Both the position numbers and the translations under genes were made by a program. 64,000 bases of DNA, from contig BDIU01000133.1 in the NCBI GenBank assembly GCA_002118135.1, forward strand, positions 62,001 to 126,000, given 5' to 3'. Source of the DNA: Trebouxia sp. TZW2008 (lineage: Eukaryota; Chlorophyta; Trebouxiophyceae; Trebouxiales; Trebouxiaceae). Below, piece after piece: positions 47,024 to 56,679 of the stretch; the stretch's first letter is position 1, and each line of letters opens with the position of its first letter. A model generated the notes under the pieces. It worked only from the letters and a program-made list of their open reading frames with translations. It made no database searches and was not told where the DNA came from.

Positions 47024-50000
47024 TCAGTCAAATATCATTTCCAGCTCAACATCTGGTGCAAGAAGGTCTGGTCCGTAGCGGGAAAGATCTAAGCCATCCA
47101 AAATCAGATGTTCAAAGGTCTCTTCTAGCTCAGTCTCTCCAACCAGCACAGCTCCCTGCGACAACCATGCCAAAACACAGTTATTTCTCTCCACAATCTC
47201 ACTTTCAGAGATGTAACATTGCACGCCCTCATTCAACTTTGTACACAGTGAGTGCTGCGTCAGCGTGAGCATGACAGCACATCAAGAGAACTTCACACAG
47301 GTCGAATTTGGGTCTGCTACAGACAAGCCTACATGCTGACAATGGTGCTGTAGCAGGTATGAATACCAGGCTCTGACTTGACTCGCACATTGACTGACTA
47401 ATCGCAAATGCAAGCAACATGTTGATGTTGCTGATCAAAGCAGTAGCGAGGTGGGTTTTCACCTCACAAGATAGCCATAGCCTACCTGCATACGGCCTCT
47501 CAAAAGCAGCACCCTTACAAAGGTTGGGCTCACGCCCTGTATGAACATAAACCTCTCAGCTGTCACAGACACAATAGGCACAGCAAGCTTGGCTGTCGCA
47601 TGCAGTTGACTACCCTGACATCATCTGTGTGACCCCCTACTGAGTCCCTAGTACAGCAAAAGTATACTGGTTGACAGTTGCAATTTGATCACACAGCAAG
47701 AGAAGCGTGCGTTCAGCAGTCGCTGACCAAGGGGGCACCTGATCAGCCATGAGCGCCCGCCATCCTTAAGTGCAGGATGAGATTGAAAATGCAAAATTGG
47801 CACATTCTAGATACACTTTTCATGCCAAACTCAGTGAGAGAGTGTCTCTTGTGCACACAGCATTGCAGATGGCATTACTGGTAACAGCGTCAGAGAGGAT
47901 TCACAGCTTGAACAACACGCAGGCATGGGGCCCCTACACAGTGGCTAACAGACAATCAGGCTTTCTGTTCAACGCTGGGCATGCAAATTGTTGCCAACAG
48001 TAGTTGCCTTCACAATTTGACGTCTCAACATACATTGTTGTTGTGCTTGCAATATACATCGCTGTCCACACCTCCGTCGTAAGTGGGTGTTTCATTATGC
48101 AACTCATTCCAATCAGCAGTCAAAATGATAAGGGCTACCTCTGTTGTCCTTGAGTAGGTGACCATGTCCTCCTCTGGCTCATGATCCAAGCCCTGGCCAT
48201 TATACAGCCCCAGCAGGACCACCTTCCGCCCACAGAAGCGTGTGATATGGGTGAAAAGCTCAAAGTTGAAGCCAAAGGCCATCTCATCAGTGACACCTGC
48301 CATGGCATGGGCTGCAAACATGCCCTGCATGCGGGCCTGCATGCAAACCAAAGTCTGCATCAAATAAGTCAGACGGGCAAACGGCCCCTTGCCATGGCGA
48401 GGACTGCAAACACGCCCTGGCTGTAGATCTGAGTTTTACCAAACTGCATGTGCCCTCATGAAAAATGATGCAGAGGGACTGAAGGGGCTTGGCTTGCTGC
48501 ATTTGGACAGGCATGAGTTTGGCACAGCATGGCTCAACAATGCTGAGTGCTTGAGAGACACATATGCTGCCTGCTCTTTCTGAACACTGACGGCAAGAAG
48601 CAAAAACTGTGAGGACTGGCAGACCAATTGTGTGTGTATTGTATGCAGTACTACAGATCAGCATGATAATAAGAACGAAGATTTGACATGAAGTGTGGTG
48701 CTCTGAAAAGATCATTGAGGGTGTCAATGCAGATGATGGGAAGCACCTGAGTCCAGAGGCGCATCTGAAACCAATGAGGGGACTTGTCTGTCCATGCTGT
48801 GGTGCATGCATCTCCAGCTGCATACACTCCAGGTACAGAGCTGTGCATCAATCTGCAACAGCACACAAAAGAAAGTTCTGTGCCGCTAAGCATCATAGTG
48901 AGAGGCTCTGTGAGAATGACTGCGAGGTCAGTGCAGGACCTGTATGTTTGAAGAGAGTTGACTGCTCCTGTACGCATCTAGCTGGGCCTGCTGAGCCTGT
49001 CTAGCAATGCAATAGAATGAGTAAATATGAGTAGAAGCAGTCAAAAGAGTCTGCAAGCATTCTGTGCCAACTCGCTAGCTGTGTGTGCAGACAGACAGCT
49101 GCCTGTAGGCATGCAGCAACTGGCAAGCACGCAACTCAGGTTCACAAACATGAAGGCAATCAGCCATGTGCAAGCAGTGCTGGCCTGAGCTATTCAAGGA
49201 AAGTTGAGTCAAGTCTGCAGCAAGGCAACAACAGCGCTCTTGTGGTGTGGCGCATGCTTTGCCTAGGTACAGCAGCAGTAGCTGCAGAAATTGAGAAGCT
49301 CTGCGTCTAGTCATTGTCCAGAGTGTACACAGCATCATCAGATGCCTGATTGAGCCCGCCTCTACACTCCTTGGACATGAGAACAGGTGTGACCGCTGTC
49401 ACATTCATGCAGCCCACACATGCAGGGCACACATGCAAGGGCGCATTTGAAGCCAAGATGAGTCTCGAGCATCTAAGAGTTTGTGCAAACGATGTTCTCA
49501 AGCAGCTCAGCATATAGATATACATCACAGTGATTGCTTTGCAACCTGCAACTGGTCTGGCAGGGACACTGTGTACCTGTCAACACAGATGCCGCCATCT
49601 TTCTCATCTCTTCTGATCTCATCAGGAAGCCACCGAGTGTTTGGCTCCACACCAATTGCGCTTATTACGAGGTCGGCACCGTATGACTTGCCATTGCTCA
49701 GGTGCACTGTAACAGGCCACTGACCGTCCTCCTGTGAAGCACTGCTTTGCCTTTGAGCGTTGTCGTGCTGAGCATCCTCTCCAGCTGTGCTGCATGTGAT
49801 ATTGCCTTGCATGCGATTGTCATCACCCTGAGCAGTGCCCTCTTGAGCTGTGCTGCATGTCACATCGCCTAGCCGATCAGCATTCCCATGCTGGCCCTGG
49901 CTGAGTGCTACATTGCCTTGCGTGTGAGGTTCATCACGCTGAGCAGTGCTTTCTTCAGCTGTGCTGAATGTGACGTCGCCTTGGCCATCAGCAATCCCAT

Positions 50001-53000
50001 GCTGTGTATAGCGGGATGTCGCTTTGTCTTGCTCATCAGCAATGTCATGCTGTACACTGCTATATGTGCTGGATCTGCTGGTTGTGACAAAATCTGACTG
50101 GCTAATCTCGCCATGCTGTGTATTGCTTCCTTCCGCTAAGGTAGAAGCGGGTTCACCTGGCCTGCTATTGCCACTAGGCCCAGCTTTGGCTATGTCCAGT
50201 GGGCAAGAGCTGGTTGGTTGCTGATGCACAAACCCTGGAGCAGACTGCTGTGATGGCGCTGTTTTTGCTGTGGGACAAGTGGCACTGCCTTGCCTGCTGT
50301 TGCCAATATACCTGGATGCTGTTCCTTGAGCTAAGTTGGGTGGCCAAGAGCTAGGCTGATGTGCAGACCCTGGAGCAGACTGATTTGAAGGCGCCAGTGT
50401 TGTGGCGGACTTGGGTATCCGAGACTGTATGGAGGTGACTTCCACATCATATTCTAGTGTGACATGGCTGGCAGCTGAGCTATGGGGCATTTGGGTAGCC
50501 CACTGGGGCCCTACCGCATGTCCAAACCTCATCAAGCCCTGCAATAGTAGCACCTGCTTGATGCCTCAATATGTATCTACATATATATCCAGATGCAGCA
50601 AGCAGCTTGGCAGGAATGGTTTGGTTGGCACGCACCAGTGTAGCAAGCAATGTTTTAGCATTAGAACGAAGTCCTGCACCACAACAGAGTGAAGCCGCAG
50701 AACAAAGCAGCCTCTCATCACATTACATTATTGCATGACTGTCTTAGATACCCAGCCCCAGAGGTCATCCAGAGGGGTGACACAGACAATGTCAAAAACA
50801 TACCAAAAAGGCTGTAAATGAAAGTCTGTCAGTTTGAGGCATTGCTGTGTTCATCTTGAGGGGAAAACCCCTGTGCTTTTCCTGGTGGTGAATGACTATC
50901 AACTAAGCTCACATTTGCAAAAGATCATGCAGTCAAGATGGTACACAGCATCAGAGCATCTGTGTTTTGACTTGTTCAAGCAAATGGTAGGTGCTCAACT
51001 GCACAGCACCTGTTTGCCTTTGACAGTGGCACTTCTTTTGCCCTTGTCTTTCTCTGCAGCTCCTCCATTGCACAGGTCTTGGTCATCTGATTGGCCTACA
51101 GGCTCTCTGCTTGTAATCAGCCTCTGCTGATTTTGACCATCTGAGCTGCGATGAGAAGAGGACTGACGCCGCTGTCGTCTGGACCTTTGCGGCAGTTGTT
51201 GCAGACCTTTACTACGTTGCTGTGTCCCGTCACTGTTGTGCTGCATGCTGTCTTGATGCTGTCCGTCAACAGGTCTGTGGTCCTCTGCAGCTTGTGGCTG
51301 CTGTCTACAGCTGCCATCTTGCTGGTTCTGGACAGCTTCACAAGCATCAGGTCTTTGTGAAACTTGAGCACCACTGCTGATTGCAGGTGAGCCATGCCTT
51401 AAATCAGCCTCAAGAGCTGCAGGATCTTGTGAAGCTTGAGCGTCACTGCTGATTCCAGATGAGGAATGCTCTTGCTGCCTTGTGTGAGCCTCAAGAGCAT
51501 CAGGTCCTTTTGAAACTTGAGCATCACCGCTGATTCCCGGTGAGAAATGCTCTTGCTGTCTTGGCTCAGCCTCAACAGCATCAGGTCCTTGTGCAACTTG
51601 AGCATTGCTGCTGACTCCCGCTGAGGAACATCGAGTCTGCCAACCTGTAGCAGTCGTGTTACTTCCTGAAACAGCTCTGTCGGCTGCTTGACAAGATGTA
51701 CAGTAGCATCCCTTCGTAAGGGCACTCAATGTAAGGACATTCTTGATGTAAGGACAATGCACCTGGTAACCAATCACTGCATGCTGACTGCACAAGTACC
51801 TCTGAGTAAGGGCGATTTCATGTGAGGACAATCTTCTTGGAAATCAAAGCAGTTTTATAAAGATATGTCACTGTATTTGGCAAATGCAGCATGGGCTCAG
51901 CTGAGGCGTTATTGAGTGTTTGGCAGGGCACAGAGGCAGTTCCAGGCTGCTTTCTGTTCATACCAGTGAATCACCATACACGTTATTTCAGTGATTCATA
52001 CTGCAAAATCCTTGCGGGTGTCACGTTCTGACCCCAACAAATTTCACATTTCACAACTTGCACTGCATGTCAGTGATTCAGACTCTCAAATACTGCATAT
52101 TGCGTACTACATATTGGGTATGGGCTGTTGCATATGGTGATCCACTGGCACATACCTTCTGGTATCTTTGCTGTGGGTTTGTCAGTTGAAGCCAGATGTC
52201 CTGAATTGGACATCTGAGTGCAGAAGAAGGCTGCAGCATCCAGGTCAAAGAAGGCGTCACCAATGTGGGAGTGCTTCACTGCCCAAATCACCTGCATACG
52301 GCATGTGCCGCATCTTATCGTTTTCCTTTCCAGACGCTGCTAATACAGGGCTTGTTTAATCCTATAATCCAGGTCTTTAAAGTGTATGCATGGTTTAAAT
52401 TTGAGAGAGGATCTCTACCTCCTGACATGACGAACCGTGCGTGTTGACAACTAGAACTGCTGTTGTCATCCAAAGTGTGTTGCCATGTGCTTCCTTTGTA
52501 TTGAATGGCTTGCTAGGCTACACTATGCACAAATAGACAGGTTGACGGCAGAAAGGGAGCGATGTAACTTTTTGAAAGCTTTGCTCCCAAAATGTCTTTG
52601 GTGCTGATGTCTAGCAGCTTGCCGACTTGTGTCTGAGTCGACAATTTTGCTCAAGGATACAAAGTAGAATGCCTCAGAGATTGAACGGCGCTCGGGACAA
52701 AGAGTTTCTGGACACACAGGTGTGCGAATCACAGAAGAGCAAGTTGTCATCCAAAGTTTTGCTGCATGCGCGCTCCAGGTCATGACTGCTGGCCAGTGCA
52801 ACACCATGTCCCATGTTTGTCTGACTGCAAGTCAAAGACTCAAGTCATTCTACAGTTGTGTGACAGCATAAACATCACATTGAGCTAAAAATACTGAGAC
52901 TGCTTTTAATTTGGATAAAATTCATCTTGGGATCTAGACTGGTGTTGGGATTTGCAAAGCACGCACCTCAACTCCTGAAAGAGCATGAGCCACCTCCAGC

Positions 53001-54407
53001 GCAATACCACCGTTTCCTACAAGAACAATGCGCCGCAAATGTGGCAAGCGCTCAGCCAAGTCTGTAATGGTATCTTGATCGCGCAGCACCAGGACATAGG
53101 GATCTTGGGCCACCACCTGCAACAAGCAAATGAGTCCATTGACAACATGTGCTGGACAGGCTCAGCAGGCCCAGCTAGGTACGTACTAGAGCAAGCAACT
53201 GTGTCCAACCAGTTCAATCCTGTGCTATCTTAAACCATCTGTACTAAGCATGCAAGAAGGCGAGGGCATATTGTTCCTCGATATACATTACGGCATATCT
53301 GACCACTGACCACAGGGTTCCTGCAGTGTTTGTCATGATTACATCAAGCTTTAGGCCTTTGATTGCCTTCAGCTCAGATTTGAGCATGAATTGAATAATG
53401 GAAAAACCAAAAATGCTGCCTAAAGAGATCAAGTATTGTCCAAGTAAGCAGTAGCATGCATGTATCTGCAGCAGACTTGCAACTGCATCAGTGTCAAGCC
53501 TGTGTCTGACTTTCATCTGTTGAACATCAGGCGTCCTTACCGTGACGCTCAAGACAAGCCTGCCTGGCGAGACAAGACTTGTGCCAGACACACCTAGCAG
53601 TATATGCTGGAAAGCGTAATGATTACTATCATTGTTAGTGTCGAGCAGCTTGCAATACAGCTAACTGGCAGTATGCATGGAAAGGGGTTCATTTCATTGG
53701 GTATAAACGTGAGCTAGGCAGGCTCAGCAGGCTCAGCTAGGTACGTACAGAAGCAATCAACTGTCTCCAACCAGTTCAATCATTTGCTGACCTAAACCAT
53801 TTACGTTGGACATGAAGGGTTTGCAGCAGGTTGCTGAGAGTCATTGTCTTGGGGACAAATTTTACCCACGGTGAAATGTTGTCTCAAAGTAATTGCCGCA
53901 TATACCTTTGGGCTTGCGCCAGTGCAGATGCAGAGTTTGTCAAATGTCACACTCTGACCATCATCCAGATGCACCTCACGTGCGTGAAGTGAGAGGTGTG
54001 CAGCCAGGCCATGGAGCACCTTCAAGTTCGGGTAAGGAAGAGAGTTCAGGTCTCTCTCGACAACTGCAGCAATAACGTGTGTCGCAATGCATGCGGCACC
54101 AGGGTATGTGAGAGTCGGCAAATCTTGACGAGGGGTATGCATGCAGGCAAACACACGCCCACGTTGCTTTACTTTCAAAGTCTTCCAGATTGTCCGAATA
54201 CTTCACCACATTGCCGACGTCCTGCGACCGTACGAGACTTGAGAATGAGCTTCGGCCATCGTCGAGTGGACACGCGCTCGAGGTTGTGATCACCTTGAGC
54301 GTCCTGTCACTGGATACTAAGACGATGTCATCCTTCGGGCACAGCTTACACAATTCTTCTGCGCAGCAGACGCCGGCAATGCCGCCTCCAAGCACGACAT
54401 ACTGCAT
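47024..54407 (-). CDS. PYROXD1: PYROXD1-like pyridine nucleotide-disulphide oxidoreductase
   Basis: ATG 54407 opens [20 protein letters not shown], an FAD-binding GxGxxG. Later exons: [20 protein letters not shown] and [13 protein letters not shown] (about 54040-53900), [20 protein letters not shown] and [20 protein letters not shown] (the NAD-binding GNGGIA), and [20 protein letters not shown]. Two repeat-rich exons follow (51675-51000 and 50540-49650), then [36 protein letters not shown] with [26 protein letters not shown], and the C-terminal [20 protein letters not shown] ending at 47024. Order and motifs follow animal PYROXD1, which in humans protects the tRNA ligase RTCB from oxidative inactivation; the algal role is inferred. 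The animal protein has only a short linker between the NAD-binding half and the VELTNxKxYGCDFIVSA-type segment, whereas this one carries several hundred extra residues of low-complexity repeats. Confidence 0.9.
48945..49005 (+). repeat. Dispersed repeat family 2, copy 2
   Basis: GAGTTGACTGCTCCTGTACG then CATCTAGCTGGGCCTGCTGA and GCCTGTCTAGCA. It is nearly the reverse complement of 53148-53236, in a PYROXD1-like intron. Confidence 0.7.
49740..50160 (-). repeat. In-frame coding repeats, PYROXD1 insertion part 2
   Basis: Diverged units of about 35-40 residues built on QHGxADxxGDVTxSTAxExTAQxD...QGN repeat inside the exon just before the conserved VTVHLSNGK segment. The frame is open throughout. 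Confidence 0.75.
51370..51640 (-). repeat. In-frame coding repeats, PYROXD1 insertion part 1
   Basis: Four units of about 24-27 residues, consensus GISSDAQVSQGPDALEA followed by a Gln/His-rich tail (RQQEH). The array is in frame with the downstream basic segment of the same exon. Confidence 0.85.
51699..51875 (-). mobile_element. MITE copy D (TA-flanked TIR element)
   Basis: Complete, 177 bp. Termini TACAGTAGCATCCCTTCGTA and the inverse AAAGATATGTCACTGTA. It lies in a PYROXD1-like intron, ending only about 25-30 bases upstream (on the gene strand) of the repeat-rich exon. The long minus-strand frame there begins within the element. Confidence 0.88.
53148..53236 (-). repeat. Dispersed repeat family 2, copy 3
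   Basis: ACAGGCTCAGCAGGCCCAGC, TAGGTACGTACTAGAGCAAG and CAACCAGTTCAATCCTGTGC; about 85% similar by eye to 53712-53800, 560 bp away. In a PYROXD1-like intron. Confidence 0.75.
53712..53800 (-). repeat. Dispersed repeat family 2, copy 4
   Basis: GCTAGGCAGGCTCAGCAGGC, TCAGCTAGGTACGTACAGAA and CCAACCAGTTCAATCATTTG. In the adjacent PYROXD1-like intron, same orientation as copy 3. Confidence 0.75.
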
Positions 54408-54533
54408 GACTCGGTCGCAAGTCTCGCTGCAGCAAGAGCGTCTGCAGCTACTTAACGTGCAGTCCACTCCGAAACCAGCTGAACACTTTGCAGACATGTA
54501 CAGCAGAAGGAGCTGATGTGTTTCGGGTAAGTG

Positions 54534-54704
54534 TACAGTGACTGCTCTTCGTAAGGACTGCTTTGGGTCCCAAGAAAATTCAATTTGAGATGATTTGTCC
54601 TCTCTCAGAGGGACCACTGCAGTCAGAATGCAGCGATTGGCTACCAACTGCATCACCCTCACACTGGGGATGTCGTTACAGTGTTACAAAGAGACAATGT
54701 CGTA
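54534..54704 (+). mobile_element. MITE copy E (TA-flanked TIR element)
   Basis: Begins TACAGTGACTGCTCTTCGTA. The internal block GGACCACTGCAGTCAGAATG matches copies A and B. The right end, ACAAAGAGACAATGTCGTA, is diverged. It starts 127 bp upstream of the PYROXD1-like ATG, in the probable promoter. Confidence 0.8.
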
Positions 54705-55694
54705 GTCTGCTCTCAGCTCCAATATTGTTGTCTAGTGCACTGTGTGCGCTACCGCAAAAGAACACCATTGCCTGTTATGCAAAGCATTTGTGAGCAGTAG
54801 CTCAAGTTTGAAAACAGGCTCTTTGTATCTTGTACTGACTAGCTTCAACATTGGAAAGCGTTTGCTATTTTGTCTGTTCTTCTCTCAACATCGTCAACCA
54901 AATAGATACTGGCTGAGCAGCGGCTGTGGCATGTTGTCTGCAATAACGTCCTGCTTCTGAGGGCACAAACGCAACTGAAGACAGTCTATTATTCTTCAGG
55001 TTCATGTGCTTACTTTGCGACTGTTAGACCCCAAAGGCCTTTTGAAGTCTATATAGCTGGTCATGCTCGGATGGGCACATAGTAGAAAGATGCCAACAAG
55101 ACGCAACTACATGTCCATCAGTAGCACGCCCTGCACGTGGGTTAGTTGCCTTGCAAGCGATTTTGCCAGTCCAAGAAGCAGACATTAAAGGATGATTTGA
55201 TGAGGGGCATGCAGCACCAAATTGTCCAACGCATCTTGGGAGTCACCCACGTTTGATCGTCAGCTGATGAACAAGTTTCTGAGTGACACCAGCACAGCTG
55301 ACGAACACTAGACGGACGTATATATACGCAAGCGTCAGCTCATTCCAACCCTTGTGCAACATAATGACTGTCAGACACAAAACCCCAAATGCTGTCAGAG
55401 CATCAAGAACTGTCAAGCTTTGTTTTCATTGACCTCATTCTGGTGCCACTGCATGAGTCCCAAGCAACAAAGTGAGCAGGGTTTAGCAAAAAGTGCCCTA
55501 TATATTGCGAGATATCAACAAGACTGATCTGACAACTGTAGCAACACCTGCAACAGGTCTTGATCAATCTCAAGTTGCACTAAAACGCACTCAAGCTCAT
55601 GACCCGTACAGCATTTCCAAAAAGACTGGGATGCTTCAGCTTTGAGGCTGAAATTGCAACTCTGGGCTACTTCTGGTGCCAGCGGCTCTGCGCT
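54705..55694. other. Intergenic
   Basis: About 1 kb between the PYROXD1-like promoter region and the 3' end of the F-box gene. No supported gene or repeat was seen. Confidence 0.5.
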
Positions 55695-56279
55695 TTATTT
55701 CTGACAAATGGCTTTTTTTGCTTGCTGCAGCTTTTGCGGCTGCACGCTTGGCATGTGATGCATTGATGACATCCTCCAATAAATATCTTCTGATGGGTCG
55801 GTCAAATTGCGCCTATTGTGTGATTTTTCACACCTCAGTTTTGCTAAGTCCTCCTCAGTAAGGTTGTACTGCTCTTTCGCCTTCGTCGCCATGATCCACC
55901 AGTACTTGCGTTTGCAGTCGCCGCAGAGCCTAGTGCCAGTGACAGCCTACACTGGCAGCGACCTTACTCGCATGACGCTGCAGTCAACGCAAGTCTTCTT
56001 TGCCAGCTGAGCAAGCATTCTGCAAGGATCCCGAAGCACAGCGTGGGACCCTGTGGTTTCCATCAGCAAAGTCTGCCAGAACCAGCTGTACATGATAGCA
56101 TAGATCTGCTGACAAGTCGCCGAAAGACGCACACAGTCCGTTGTGCTTTGAGTCCATGAGAAGATCTCCGAAAGAATCTCTTTGGGCAGGCTGCGGATAT
56201 TCATTGCTTGCTCTGTGTCGATGCACCTCGCGTAACCCTGTGGCGACTGACCTCTGCGTTGCCTGGTGCAGGTCGCCAT
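55695..56279 (-). CDS. Small F-box protein with Cys-pair motif (in-frame TAG or micro-intron)
   Basis: ATG 56279 (alternative at MNIRSLPKEI). The F-box is MNIRSLPKEILSEIFSWTQS followed by CVRLSATCQQIYAIMYSWFW. Downstream lie KKTCVDCSVMR and, after an interruption, TRLCGDCKRKYWWIMATKAK, then EQYNLTEEDLAKLRCEKS, ending ICQK at 55695. CxxC...CxxC followed by Y.I...AK..Y.L...DL..L is a pattern seen in fungal and algal F-box proteins. F-box proteins recruit substrates to SCF ubiquitin ligases via Skp1. Between VMR and AVTGTRLC, the frame holds 21 bases that begin GTAAGG and end TAG, including an in-frame stop. They are either a 21-nt intron, a nonsense mutation, or a readthrough site. Confidence 0.7.
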
Positions 56280-56679
56280 AGCGAAGAACGTGGAGTCGTC
56301 GACGTCCTTGCAAAGTCAAACCAAACTTCTATGTTTGGAAATTTGAATGCACATGCATTAAGCTGCTGTCAAGGCAAAGCCAGCAATGTCGCAGCTGTGT
56401 TCAAGAATACTGAATGGGTCGATGATGTGAGCACTTACACCAGCACTGGTACCAGTCACTCAGTGGCGGATACTGCTGAGCTCATGCACATGTACATTTT
56501 ACAAGCAGAGCATTTCGGCGATTGCGTAGTGTACAAGAACGCTAGACTAAAGAGTTCACACTTCATCAGCAGCAGCGAAATTGATGGTCCAGTTCAATTG
56601 ACCAACTGGGCATGGGCACTTTACCCCAGATCTCAGTAACAGTATTTATGTGCCGCATCCAGGTCAATGGCTGCATTTG
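56280..56679. other. Intergenic
   Basis: Between the coiled-coil gene's stop and the F-box gene's start. A + frame of 143 codons (56208-56639) overlaps the F-box start and shows no domain; it is not annotated. Confidence 0.4.

Noticed and set aside
47024..47272. C-terminal exon [20 protein letters not shown] as part of the DRC gene
   Set aside because: It matches the conserved C-terminus of PYROXD1, so the two genes are separate, with the DRC gene starting at 46785.
50995..51831. 278-codon minus-strand frame starting [10 protein letters not shown] as an independent gene
   Set aside because: Its first 50 or so codons are MITE copy D. The remainder is the repeat-rich exon of the PYROXD1-like gene, entered by splicing near 51675.
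53976..54662. 228-codon minus-strand frame as an extended PYROXD1 N-terminus
   Set aside because: The upstream part translates MITE copy E, whereas PYROXD1 relatives begin at the FAD-binding VVLGGGIAG segment, so ATG 54407 is preferred.
56208..56639. 143-codon + frame near the F-box gene
   Set aside because: It overlaps the F-box start on the opposite strand, has no domain and no splice support.
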